From positions 1-64,000 of the forward strand of contig KV424042.1 in the NCBI GenBank assembly GCA_001632435.1: a stretch of 64,000 nt of DNA. The letters run 5' to 3'. The stretch comes from Calocera cornea HHB12733. Lineage: Eukaryota; Basidiomycota; Dacrymycetes; Dacrymycetales; Dacrymycetaceae. The notes beneath the pieces were generated by a model, which was given only the letters and a program-made list of their open reading frames with translations, did no database searches and had not been told where the DNA came from. The translations under genes were made by a program, and so were the position numbers. Positions within the stretch are counted from its first letter, which is position 1; the number at the start of each line of letters is the position of its first letter. Below, piece after piece: positions 8,954 through 19,780 of this stretch.

Positions 8954-11608
8954 ATTTGTTTCAAATAGACGCCCGTGGCGTGAGCGGGATAAATATCCAA
9001 GTGAGCAAAGTGTCGAACGTCGAACGTTCTGAGGGAGTGATATTGGGAGCGTGTGGACGAGAGGAGAGCCCTGCCCACTGTCAGTATTTTACGGGCACCG
9101 GGAATGCAAGCGATACGCACGATGGCGCCTTGCAATGGTACGAGCGTACTGCGAGCGATGAGGCCGAGGTGCAGCACCTGGGCAGGGGAGAGCGCGGGGA
9201 TTATCTGGCAGGGCGGGGATGGGCTGCGCGCAAGCTGCTCACCGCCCCCCAGGCGCGGTCAAATATCCCACGGCGCAGGCGGCGGAAAAGCGAGGCTGAG
9301 GTCGTCTGTGCCCAACACAGCCGCACGCGAAACAAGCAAGTCGGCCAATCCCGAGGGTCCGGGAGTCGGCGGGCGATGCGGCGCGGGCTGGGGTCGGTCG
9401 GGCGAGCGAACGGCCCACGGCGGACGGCGCGGGTGACGAGGTGGATGTCGGGAGTCGGCGCCCACTGGCGCCCGTGGCTGCCTGGCCAGGCTATAAGGGC
9501 CGCCGAGCAGTATTCTTCCTCAACGGTCCTCTTGTGCAACGGACCCTGGGTGTGAGGCGAACGAAGTCGGAGGCAATTATAGACGCCAAATCAGGCTGCC
9601 AGCCTGGACGACAATTGTGCGTGCATCAGAACCCTCTCGGTTTTCCGAGTTCCCCAAGCCGCTTATCGCTGCGCGCGCGCGCGAGTGCCAGGAAGTCGTT
9701 TTCTTGCAAATGTATGCAAAAGATTGCACATATCCACGCAGTGTCGGGAGAAGTCTGACAGCGAGTTTTTTTTGCCTAGTGATAGGCGCCCATCGTAGCG
9801 ATCATCATTGGATGGGGCTGTTGCGCCATCTTCCAGCCCTAGCGGTGCCTCGGCACGGATCAGCCGCGGCAGCCGCTTGCCCGCGCATCTATCCCACATC
9901 CGTGGTCCAGCCCGTCCATCATCAGTCAGTTCCGCAGTCACGTGCCCGCTAGGACTTCGGAGCGAGGCGATGGCACAAGCCGCGTATTGTGCGCTGGCCG
10001 GGTTTGCAGCCTCTGAAAGCGCCTGTCCAGCCCGCGAGCGCGCGGTGCGTTGGCCAGCGCAGCTCGCGCGAGACGTTCTTCGCGGGTTGGGGGAGCACAA
10101 AGGCTTCTATTCCGTACGCGGGAGGCGAACAAGGCGCGGTGTGCGATAGAAGGGATGCCGGGACTGCCCGCGGGAGGTGCTGGGTGGGCGATGGGAGCAA
10201 GGGTCGCTCTGATGCGACTGCGACTGCAATTGCTGCGATTGCGATTGCGAGGGCGAGGGCGTTTCGGGTGGCGAGGCGACTGATTATTGTTGTGCCGAGA
10301 AGGCGGAGAGCGCGGTACTGGTGCTATGGCTATTCGGCTATGTTGTTATTGGGACGTAAGCTCCCCAACCCCCCGCCACAGCACAGCACGAGCAGCCCCG
10401 GATTCGGAGGGCCACAGAGAGAGCGGCAGAGCAGCCGGGAGTGCCATTGTATCGATCGAGCCCTGGGTAGAGAAGCCAGCGGACGCGCGGAGAAAGGTGA
10501 GCCTAAAACGTCGATGACGCGTGCCGTTTCTAGGGGACTGCTGGGGCGGCAACGGGGTAGGGCGGCTTCCGAGGGAGTTCGTCGGCAGGCGCACGGTATT
10601 GCCTGCCAGTAGGCAGTTGATATAAGTTAGCAAGTTGTCTTCGGTATTTTGAAGGTGTGGCAGAGCGGTGCAGAGGAGAGCCGTCATGACCGGAGCCGCC
10701 ATCGGGGATGTACCGACTTTGTCTCAGGACGCGTTCCGCTGGAATGTTCGGTCGCGTCCGGCTTGGCGCGACGCGTTTTAGCGCGGTGCAGCTGGCCGCC
10801 CTCATACGACGGCTGCCATATGCCAAAGCGTAAGAAGCTCGGGCTTCTTCATGCAGCAAATAAGAGTCCGCATTTCCGGGCGCTCTTTATTCATACGGCT
10901 TCGGCTTCGGTAAGCGCTTGTCACTGGGAAGCCTATATATCATACGGTGTGCGCTGGAGGGAGGCAACGTCAGCAGCGGATGACGGTCGTCTGCTCGGGC
11001 ATGCTTCGCTGGTCTGGTGCTGTGGGGCACACGGGTGATGTGTCGCGCGGTGGTGTGGGACGAGGCGGGTCCCGGGTGCGCACGCATCGTCATCGTGGCT
11101 TGTGCAAGCTTTTAGGGGTGCAGGAGGGGAGGAAGGGAGGGGGGAGTGCGCGTCGGGCCGAGGGCAGGGCGACGGCGTGTGTACGGCTGCGTCATTATTG
11201 AGGAAGAATTGCTGTGGATTGTTATTGTGCGTGCTAGCGGTGTGTACATTACATGCGATGGAGCGCGTTGTCGAGTGTTGCAATGGAGTGTGCGGGAATG
11301 TGCGGCGGTGTGAGGGAACGCAATGAGCGAGCGCGGTATGGGCGGGCGGGGGACGGGGAGGTCAAGGGCTGTGGCGCTGCTGATCGGTCTCTCGCATCAC
11401 GTTTTTCCCCATCGCAACCCGCATCGTCGCGGGCCCCCATCCCTCCCTCCCTCCCGAGGCCCACAGCACCGTCCCCTACCGAGCAGTCACCGTCCACTCC
11501 TTACTTACTGACACACTCTCTCCTTCCCTCCTCCCTCCCACCACTCCTTAGCACGCACGGCTAGACACCCATCAAGCATATCAATAGAGGGAGCGCACTA
11601 GAAGCAAA
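8954..11608. other. Gene-poor 2.65 kb between divergent genes
   Basis: GC-rich with many short reading frames but none with protein-like composition, a splice chain or a recognisable motif. Local features are short runs of repeated GCGATTGC/GCGACTGC-type words near 10210-10260. The right end is the leader of the mucin-like gene. No tRNA was recognised. Confidence 0.5.
11425..11560 (+). promoter_or_regulatory. Pyrimidine-rich leader upstream of the mucin-like gene
   Basis: A C/T-dominated stretch (cccatccctccctccctccc, then tctctccttccctcctccctc) ends about 50 bp before the ATG at 11609. CT-rich blocks just upstream of the start are common in promoters of well-expressed filamentous fungal genes. 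That it has this role here is inference. Confidence 0.5.
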
Positions 11609-12866
11609 ATGAAGGTCACCCGCAAGCTCGTCCTCCTCCTCGCCCTCCCCCTCCTCACAGCCGCACAATCAAACGGCCTCGCGACCCCGCTCCAAAAGCG
11701 TGCAGCCCTCCCAGACCCAACAGAGAACCCCCTCCCACACCGCAGGCTGCTCGGCATCCCTATCCCCCTTCTAGACGGGCCGTCAAACTCAACCTCTGTG
11801 TCGGGCACCTCGTCGTCCAGCTCCAGCTCGTCCAGCTCTAGCTCCAGCAGCAGCAGCTCCTCCTCCTCCCCCTCTTCCACATCACTCAACTCCACCTCCT
11901 CGTCCAGCACATCAACCCCCACCAGCACCAGCACCCCAACCACCACGTCCACGCCCACCCCAACAGGGCAACCAACGACGTTGACGAACAGCCAGGGCAG
12001 CGTATTCGTCACCTACCTCACATCCCTCATTATCGTCGCCCCAAGCGGAGGCACGAACGGCACCTCGTCCAACTCGACCGGCTCGACCGGCTCGGACACC
12101 TCCTCGGGGGACAACACCATCTCCCAGTCGACGATCATCGGGCTGTCCGTCGCGGGCGGCATCGCTGTCATCGGCATCGTCGCATTCATCATCTGGAAGT
12201 TCACCAGGAAGCGGTTCGCTGGGCTGGATGACTTCGAGGGTGCGCCCGTTTCCACTCACTGACTACGCCTGACTAACCGCACTCTATGCAGATGCCATCA
12301 AATGGCCTGAATACAAGAATGGCGAGGACGACATGACGATGGGCCCACTCCCTACGCGCGCAACAGGCGGCGCAGGCGTCGAGACCTCTGTGTATGCGCC
12401 GTCCGAGGTGGACTACGACGCGCACTCCGTTGCAGGGGGGAGTACGACGGAGCTCGTCCCTCCCGTCTCATACGCGTCCGCCCCCTACGCCCAGCCGATG
12501 CCAGCACAGCCCTACTACGACGAGGGGTACAGCGGTGTCCAGCCCGGGCAGTACTACGACCCGTACCGCGGTGGCCCGCCGGGGAACCTGGGCTATGCCC
12601 CTGGGCGCACGACGAGCCCCGGACCACAGCGTTCGCTCACACTCGGCCCTGACCCAGCCCAGCAGGGCGCGCAGGACGTGTACCGCACGCCGACGCGGGC
12701 GATGACCGGCCCTGGGAGCACCACCACCCCTCCCCAGCGAGGCGCGTCGATGGGCCAGGACGACGCGGGGAGCGTGTATGCCACTGCGCGCAGTCGGAGC
12801 CCCGGCCCCGCGCAGTCGCCGGGCGAGATGGGCGAGCGGCCGAACTTTGGCGTGGCGAACCCGTGA
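11609..12866 (+). CDS. Mucin-type single-pass membrane protein
   Basis: Exons 11609-12239 and 12292-12866, 401 aa. A signal peptide (MKVTRKLVLLLALPLLTAAQ) is followed by a short linker, a serine run of about 20 residues, then a Ser/Thr/Pro region that should be heavily O-mannosylated. A membrane helix (about 176-198, IIGLSVAGGIAVIGIVAFII) is followed by basic WKFTRKR, the normal stop-transfer pattern. The cytoplasmic tail of about 200 residues starts LDDFEDAIKWPEY and is rich in Pro, Gly and Tyr, with repeated PYY/QYYDPY motifs. The layout is that of cell-wall stress sensors of the Mid2/Wsc kind, but there is no WSC cysteine domain. The splice restores a DFEDAIKWPE stretch that I recall from other mushroom proteins of this type. 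A sensor role is inference. Confidence 0.8.
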
Positions 12867-13439
12867 GCGGGCCGAGGGGATCTCGCTGGCCGAGAATGGA
12901 CTCTGGACTCTAGGTGGTTGATGCTTGCTGTTGGGTGGGAGGGGAAGGTGGTGGTGTGCTGTGTGCGTTACGATAAGTACGTGATATCCCAGGCTGGCGG
13001 GCAGCCGTGGACAGTTCTCCTTCTTAACTACGTGTCGTCCCTATGGTGGTGCTGTGGACCTTTCTCTTCTTCTACCTCTCTTTCTGCGAACCTGCGACTC
13101 AAACCCGAACCCGAACCCGAACCCGAACCAACCGATCGAACCTCATCATCAACACATTCCCCCTCAATACCAATTTACCTAGGCTCGCTGCAATATTCTT
13201 GCCACTTTTACCCCACGTCCTACCCTTGCTTTTTACCTTTGCTTTTGCTTTTGCTTTTTGCTCTCGCAAATTTTGTGCTCGTGTTTCACCGCTTGTCGTT
13301 ATAAATGATACGAACCATACTGCAATCTTATGCTATTCGAAACTCCTGCACATGTGACTGTGCCCGGCTGCTTGATTCTTATTGGATTCTGATTCGGCAT
13401 GGTATCTTACAGTATCTGTTTACCAAGCACTTGCTCCGC
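12867..13439. other. 3'-3' intergenic region with a hexanucleotide repeat
   Basis: Between the convergent mucin-like and SDR genes. It is T/C-rich near 13040-13290, with runs of CTTTTGC, and holds an AACCCG repeat listed separately. No gene seen. Confidence 0.5.
13102..13129. repeat. (AACCCG)4 hexanucleotide microsatellite
   Basis: Four full AACCCG units plus a partial one in the convergent intergenic region. The unit differs from the fungal telomere repeat TTAGGG/CCCTAA, so a telomeric origin is not supported. Confidence 0.85.
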
Positions 13440-14479
13440 TCATGGATGCCTCAACAAGTACCCGCCGTCGATAGCGACCGTCTGGCCGTTCGCATACTGG
13501 TTCGCAGCGAGCATAAGCACCGCCTGGGCCATATCCTGGTCCCTCCCGGCACGGCCGGCGGGCACGCCCTTGTTCTCGCGGAAGTCGTCCCCAGCGGGCA
13601 TGTGCGACTTCTGGTGCTCGTCCGACTCGTCCGCTGCGGCTTACATCAGTATCTTTTCTCAAGGATGGAGGGAGGACGAAAGGACAATGGGGACGTACTG
13701 GTCATCTCGGTCGGGAAGAGCCCGGGGGCGATCGAGTTGACCCTAACCTTCACGCCGGGCCTGCTCAGCTCCTGGGCGAGCATCGTCGTGAGCTGTATGG
13801 CCGCCGACTTGGACACATTATACGCAAAGTGGTGCTGCGTCGTGCGCGTGATGCCCGAGATGGACGAGATGTTCACCACCGCTGCCGAGTACCCCGGCTT
13901 GCGCGCGGTTGCTGCCGAGAGCAAAGGGAGGAACGCGACGGTGGTGAAGAAGTGACCGACGACGTTGGTGTTGTACACGTCGAGCCACTCCTTGGGCTCG
14001 ATCTGCCACAGCTCGTCGTGCAGCTGCTGCGCGCCCTCGTTCCCGGCCTCGACATTGTTCGTCGGCCCGTCAATCCCGGCGTTGTTCACCAGCACGTCCA
14101 CCTGCTTCTCCCGCGCCGAGACCTGCTTGACAAGCTCGGCGATGGACGCCTTGTCGGTGATGTCCGCTTGGACGGGGACCAGCGCGCCGCCGTTCTGGAG
14201 GGTGCTGCCGTGCGCTTTGACGGCTGCGTCGAGCGCGGACAAGCGCCGGCCGGCAATGTACACCTTCGCGCCGTTGTTCGCCAGCGCCTGCGCGCACATC
14301 AGGCCGATCCCCGTCCCGCCGCCGGTCACGACAGCGACGGCGCCGCGAAAGTCAAAGAGCGCGGAGGCGGTGAGCTCTTGGTTGGAAGCCATGGGTGTGC
14401 TTTGCGTGTAGTTGAAGCGTTTCAGGACCGGCGCGGTTGAGAGTGCTTGAGCTGCACGAGTGGTGATGCGAGAGACCAT
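13440..14479 (-). CDS. Short-chain dehydrogenase/reductase (SDR)
   Basis: Exons 14479-13699 and 13639-13440, 326 aa; the 58-nt intron starts GTACGT. Classical SDR features in order: VAVVTGGGTGIG (nucleotide-binding TGxxxGxG), VLVNNAGIDG (NNAG), VVNISSISGI (catalytic Ser), FAYNVSKSA (catalytic YxxxK), IAPGLFPTEMT, and the C-terminal VAIDGGYL. The alanine/serine-rich basic N-terminus (MVSRITTRAAQALSTAP) resembles a mitochondrial targeting peptide; a second ATG at 14392 (MASNQELTASALF) would give a form without it. Substrate unknown: the family covers 3-oxoacyl-ACP reductases and many carbonyl reductases. In the family, NAD(P)H is the cofactor. Confidence 0.88.
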
Positions 14480-14499
14480 ATTGTTTGCTGATGGGGGGC

Positions 14500-14505
14500 T
14501 TTATA
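14500..14505 (-). promoter_or_regulatory. TATA box of the SDR gene
   Basis: TATAAA on the minus strand (TTTATA on plus), only 21 bp upstream of the first ATG at 14479. At this spacing, transcripts that start downstream of it would often miss the first ATG and begin translation at 14392. Confidence 0.5.
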
Positions 14506-16639
14506 CGCCGTCCCAGAGAGCGTTATATGCGCATGTAATGCGTGCTCGACAGACGTAATACGCGGGGTGCCAGAGATGCAGAGGGAGCCAGGAGATGCAG
14601 ATGATGTCACCGCCTGGGGCTGTCATCGTTCAGCGAGAGCCACAGGCATCGGGGTCCTGCTCGACACCTCCAGGGTAAGTATGGGTGGACGACCTAGACA
14701 GCGTCGAACGGCCGCGGCCGAACCTGGGCTTGCCTCGAGGTGCATAGAAAGAAGTCTATCAATGGAGCAAATGGGTAGCGATGCTTACTATGTGACGAGG
14801 TGCCGTGGTGCCGCCGAACCCTGGCTTCTGCAAAATGTTGCATGAGCCGCATTTGGGCAGCGCATCCTGGTCGGTGCCAGTGCAGGAAACAGGGTGGGTC
14901 AATGAAATAGAACACATAGATTTTCACAGGGGTACAATGTATAACAACTAAAGCGCAAAGGCGCGTACAATAAACCACAACACAGAAGCGCATAGCACCA
15001 GGACTTCATCAGAAAAGTCACACCCGCCCCGCGCACTCGCAAAACGCAGCCGCAAGCGGCCGGCTTCGCTCATGCGCGCACGTCATCGAGCCGCGGTGAA
15101 GCGGCAGAGGTTCTCGGTGTGAGGGCGGCGTGAACAGTGTCATCGAATGAAGTTAAAGGTGTGGCACATGTGAATGTGTGGACTCGGTTAGGTCACTATA
15201 AAAATGATCCTAAAGAGTATAATCATGGGGAGACGTATAACGCCCTGCCCCCGGTTTATGTACCTCTGCGCGCTGGCCCGTGCGCCGGAGGCTTTTGGTC
15301 CCTGCCCGACAAAAATTCGGCACCTGGGACGTTTTCAGCGTCACCCGGTGAAAAGCCTTCACGCCACAGCCGAGATCGCCCTCGCCGGAGCCGAGGTTTG
15401 CCCGCATGCAGGTGGAGCAGCTGATGATGACCGGTGCCAGAGCCTGTTGCTTTGAGAAGCTGCAACTGCTGCGCCCTCATCTGCGTCACCTGTTCTCTGC
15501 CATCCCTTTCCCATATGTGAAAGTTGCTATCAGAGCGCTGGGAATGCCGCACGGATTTGCACACATCTAGCGTGGAACATCGACCAATCCATCATCGATC
15601 CACAGCAGGCGCCAGCGATAACACTAGTTGAGGTAAGTTAATGCAAAGGCTAATTGCTCCTGATAAAGTAGAAGTGATGTTTCGGAAAATCAAAGGTCAA
15701 GGCGTTCCCTTGTGTTTTTGGCTCCAACCTCTGCGGCACCGCTGACGCACCTTCACATGGGGTGACCCTTACAGTACAGTAGCGTTAAGCGTGCACCCCC
15801 CCGATTGCTGCTTGGAGCAGCGGATGACTTCAGCTTGACGTAAGGAGAAAAGAGACCAGCGCTCAGGAGAGTCGAGCGGCTCGGGAAGTAGGGGTATCCG
15901 AGCGGAAACCGCTCCGAGCATGGCACTTGCGAGCATCAAGGGGGCAAAAGGGGTTCCTCCTGGCACCCCCTCGATGGGGAAAGGCGGCGCTGGAATTCCG
16001 TACAAAGCATTGCGACAGCAAACTGCAAGTGCGTCCAGAGTCCGAGGACACGGGTGTTGCTCGCGGTCAGGCATCGGAGCGTAGCTGATAGAAACCCCGA
16101 GTGCTCGGGATGGCTTGGCGATAATTAGAGGACTAGTCATTCATTGTGCGTTGGGTTGCCTCATTTAGGGCGCGACACGATCCGCTGTGGAATGATGCAA
16201 CGCACCGAGCCTGGCAAGGCCAAGGTGCCTCCGCCAGGGTCACGGGCATGCGTTCCCCCCCTGGGCCGCCGTACCGCATTCGCTCATCATCGATCCCTTG
16301 GCCCGCCTGGACAAAGGGCGCTTCTGACCAGCTTACGCTGCTCCTCTGCGTTGCTTCGGATCTTCCAGATCGAGCCGGCCACGTCAGCCGTCCAAGTCAG
16401 GGGGCGAGGGGACGGCTGCCTATATCATCATCGACGCCAGCGCGCACCTCGAGGGACAAGAAGCGTGCCATCCATATACCACCCCGGCCCCAATCAGCGA
16501 CTCAGTCACCGAACGCCCGCAGGCCGCAGCTTCGCAGCCTTCAGCCTCGGCGCACCCCGTGTCTGCGCGGCGAGAAGGGAATCTAGCAGAGCCACTCTAC
16601 CCTCCACGCTATCACCCGGCAGCACACACGCAATCGCAA

Positions 16640-16645
16640 TATAAA
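16640..16645 (+). promoter_or_regulatory. TATA box of the CipC-like gene
   Basis: AATATAAACC at 16638-16647, 63 bp before a TTG codon in good start context (16708) and 123 bp before the first ATG (16768). Confidence 0.55.
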
Positions 16646-16767
16646 CCCCAACCCTCGCCTCGAGGCATACCCCCTTTTCTCCCCGACACCCCCGACAGCT
16701 CGCCAACTTGGCGTCCTACTACTCAGGCTACCAGTCCCCGGCCTCCTACTATCCCCAGCAGAGTCCA

Positions 16768-17878
16768 ATGGCTTACGACTACTATCGCGGCTACCAACCC
16801 CAGTACTGGGGCACCCCCCAGTACCAGCTCCCCGCGCCGCCAACCGTAGGCTATCAGGCCGCGCCTGGATGGGGGCCGATGGACTACTACCGCGCGCACA
16901 CTCGCTGGGCCGACGTCGAAGAGGACGAGTAAGCGCGTCCCTCCTACCGCGTCTCTTCCCAGCTCACCGTCCCCACCAGCGACTTCTTCGAGCGCATGAT
17001 CCATGGTGTTAGGCGCTGGATCGGAAATGCAGGATCCAACGCCGAAGAGGCCCGCGAGGCGCACCAGCGTGTGTATGCTGGCTGGGTGCGTGCCCTCTTT
17101 CCTTTTCGGGCAAGGGAACGTGACTGACTCAGATTCTGCCTCCTACTAGATTGACATGCGGATGGCCTCCCCTGAGACGATCGGTGCGGCCGCTGCGTAC
17201 GAGGCCCTGCGCTTCTGGGAGACGAACCAGGCCCTGCGCGTCCCCCTCGTCGACGATCTGGAGAGGGAGGAGGACGCCATCATGGGCTTGGCCGTCGCTG
17301 AGGGTTTGTCCACTTCTCTAACTTGAGGTGACGACGGAGCCTGACGCATCGGCCTAGCTGGCAAACTCTGGGGCTACACCGGCCGTCTCTTTGCGGATCG
17401 TGGCAGGCGAGAAGCTGCTGAGGAAGCCGCTGCCACGGTTCACAGGATCTTCAGGCGCCAGAACCGTGGTCTCCTGAGGTATGACACCTACAACTCGCTG
17501 ACGGGCGAACATGTTCACCGCTACGACGATAGCTACGATGAAGGTGGCTACGGCTACGAGGGCGGGCTCGGGCTCCGCCGCCGTCGGTCGTTTGCCAACC
17601 TTTCCGGTGATATCGCCGGGTACGATGGATTCGAGCGCTCCAGGCGCGCGTCCTTCGGCGCCTACGGTGGAGCGCCGCCGATGCCGATGTACCCAGGTGG
17701 AGCCGGTGTTCCCTATGGCGCCGGCGGTGTCCCGTATGGTGCTGCAGGTGTGCCCTACGGCGCCCCCAGCGTATCCCCGTATGGCCAGCCGATCGTCTCG
17801 CCCGTCGCGGCCGGGTACCCGCCCGCCCCGGGCAGTGCCTACCTCACGCCGGGCTACGGTGCGCCGAGGTACATGTAA
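16768..17878 (+). CDS. CipC/DUF3759-like protein with Tyr/Gly-rich ends
   Basis: Exons 16768-16928, 16980-17085, 17150-17303 and 17358-17878 give 313 aa. The central part, from EAHQRVYAGWIDMRMASPET through TIGAAAAYEALRFWE and AVAEAGKLWGYTGR to REAAEEAAATVHRIF, resembles the CipC/DUF3759 family (GAAAAYEA motif, then a second small-residue helix). Those proteins are abundant and stress- or drug-induced in fungi; their function is unknown. The N-terminus is Tyr/Pro-rich and the C-terminus is a Gly/Tyr/Pro run with four PYGA repeats (VPYGAGGVPYGAAGVPYGAP). The same Tyr-rich pattern continues upstream of the first ATG to a TTG at 16708 (see findings). Family call moderate. Confidence 0.7.
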
Positions 17879-18287
17879 TCCGATCCGATCCGATCTTCCA
17901 CATCCCACGCCACCAAAACGACACAAGAAGAACATCATGTACACCCTGTATGCGCACGCTGATTGGCGTTCCGACCACGATCCCCCCGCGTCCTCATGGC
18001 GTTGTAGTTGTATGCGACTTTTCCCCTTCTTGCCCCTTCTTCTTTCCCATCAGTCGCCTGCGGCCTCTATGGGCACTTTACCACCTTCACGTTCAATTCC
18101 AGTACATGCTAATATATCTCCTCCAAAGGGGGACAATGAAAATGTGATCTGTAGAACTTATATCGCGTGTGTGATGTGGGTGTGCATACATGATCTTGAG
18201 ATCACGGAGGCTCGAGAACGGCAACGGAGGTTGGGGATATAATGATTTGCGTAGAATACATTCACTAGTAGCGGTCGGTTGGGGGCT
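17879..18287. other. 3'-3' intergenic region
   Basis: 409 bp between the convergent CipC-like and NDUFB8 genes. Nothing gene-like seen. Confidence 0.5.
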
Positions 18288-18866
18288 CTACTCTTCCGCC
18301 ACCTCGCCAGTGTTGGCCTGCCAGAGAACATTAGCACACATAGGCAACCAATGCAAACGGAGGGAACAGACCTTGTTGAGTTGTCCACCAAGGTGCTCTG
18401 ACAGGCCATCGTAGGGATATTCTCTTGGCACGGCTGGCCGCCCCGGCCTGATTGTGGAGAGGACAAAGCCAAATCCGATGAAGCCAAGAACGGCGAGCGA
18501 GAACTGGAAGAGGGCAGATGGGCCAGATATGGGGTACACGTCCGGCGCCCAGATGGTCAGAGCCTCGTCTTGCTCATGAACCTGCAGAGGTACTTCAGTA
18601 CTGCGGCGATTTATCGTGAGATGAAGTAGACGTACCGGCTCTCCAAAGTTCCTCCGGTCCTGCTTGTCCCACCACTGATCACCCGGCTTCCTCCACTGCC
18701 TGGAGACGGCAGGCAGGATCGGATAGTCGCCGAGCTGGGGGTCGTACGGCGGCTGGGAGAACTCTATCGGGCCTCCGGCATCCGTTCGTGGGCGTGCAAT
18801 TGCTCGCTCGACCTGCTGGCGCACCACTGCCGACGTGGCAAACCGGGCGACTCGTAGCTTGTTCAT
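18288..18866 (-). CDS. NADH:ubiquinone oxidoreductase subunit NDUFB8 (complex I)
   Basis: Exons 18866-18636, 18581-18372 and 18317-18288, 156 aa. Key motifs are QWWDKQDRRNFGEPVHEQDE, LTIWAPDVYPISG, a membrane helix (FQFSLAVLGFIGFGFVLSTI) and RPAVPREYPYDGLSEHLGG. This WDKQ-RRNFGE-PREYP-GL-ELGG pattern is the B8/ASHI subunit of the membrane arm of complex I. The basic N-terminus (MNKLRVARFATSAVVRQ) is a typical mitochondrial presequence. It is an accessory one-helix subunit of the mitochondrial inner membrane. Introns are 54 nt each. Confidence 0.88.
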   Translation of the reverse strand: MNKLRVARFATSAVVRQQVERAIARPRTDAGGPIEFSQPPYDPQLGDYPILPAVSRQWRKPGDQWWDKQDRRNFGEPVRLLHLTINRRSTEVPLQVHEQDEALTIWAPDVYPISGPSALFQFSLAVLGFIGFGFVLSTIRPGRPAVPREYPYDGLSEHLGGQLNKVCSLRLHWLPMCANVLWQANTGEVAEE

Positions 18867-19236
18867 CGTCGCTACTCTGGTGTTGTGGGTGTGTAGGGCA
18901 ACGGAGTTGATGAGGTGCGGCTTGGAGAAGCAGCGGGCAGCGGGAGCAGTGCGGAGGCTTTTGGGGGGGATGCTAAAAAGTCGCGCCGCGTTTGTCTTTT
19001 CACTCTGTCCTCTGCTCGACCGTTCTTGAAGCTTGACTTGCGAGGATGGCTCTTTCGGTTATAGTTCCTGCTCTGTCATTGTAGATTCATTGTGAGTGCT
19101 TCATTCCCGCGTTCTTTTGCCCTTCTATTTGCGAGATGAACAACCAATGCATTCCTAAACATTTGATCCTACATGAGATTAACTTCCAAAACTACACTTG
19201 ATCTGACTTCTGTTTCGGACCGCTTCTCTCACACAC

Positions 19237-19492
19237 ATGCTGACCTCCATCATAGGCACACCTGAATCTGTCTACTGGGATCTGCAAGCCGAGTCGCGTG
19301 GTATTCCCACCACGTAAGTCCAGCGAGCCAACTTTGTCCGAGTGATGAGCACACATATTACCATACTTTACCTCATTCTGAAACTTCGTGTTGACCACCA
19401 TATAATTTCAGCCTTATCTGACCCTCTCGCATCCGTCTCTCCTCTGAGCGTTGCTAACAAATGATCTATATAGGAGCGGGTTCTTGTGGTAG
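19237..19492 (+). CDS. Candidate short spliced ORF (31 aa), uncertain
   Basis: ATG at 19237, exon 19237-19313, intron 19314-19473 with a consensus GTAAGT donor, a strong GCTAAC branch site and a TATATAG acceptor, then exon 19474-19492 ending in TAG. The predicted peptide is MLTSIIGTPESVYWDLQAES followed by RGIPTTSGFLW. The splice signals are better than chance would usually give, but the peptide matches nothing I recognise, and the last exon could belong to a longer or non-coding transcript. The rest of 18867-19780 holds no other gene that I can see. Confidence 0.25.
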
Positions 19493-19780
19493 CCTTATGT
19501 CTGGTTGTGTGTATTGTACGTGCACCCTGCCTTCGCCTTCTTTTCCCTTTTCCTTCGGATGACATTCTTTCGATGGGCGGACAGAGACAGTCCATTATGT
19601 CCACAGTGTACAATAAGTGGGCGGGCTGTCGCGTGTTGATTTACATCGATCTCTGATCTTGCTCCCTCCCCTTCTCCGAACAAGTTCTAACATCCGCTTC
19701 CCAGAGATACAATGCATCTCAGTCGCTTAGAAGCAAGTAGTCTTATTCGATTGATAGCAACACTATGAACCAGTCATTCT

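Larger units (their letters stand above)
14480..16767. other. Gene-poor 2.3 kb between divergent SDR and CipC-like genes
   Basis: Many short frames on both strands, none convincing. The left end holds a TATA box for the SDR gene and the right end one for the CipC-like gene. AGGGG-type words that resemble stress-response elements occur near 16397-16415. No tRNA or repeat array seen. Confidence 0.45.

Noticed and set aside
9989..10612. 207-codon open frame on plus in the gene-poor region
   Set aside because: Arg/Ala/Gly composition, no start context, no splice partners and no recognisable domain.
13102..13129. AACCCG repeat as an interstitial telomere tract
   Set aside because: Fungal telomere repeat is CCCTAA/TTAGGG; the unit here differs and is short.
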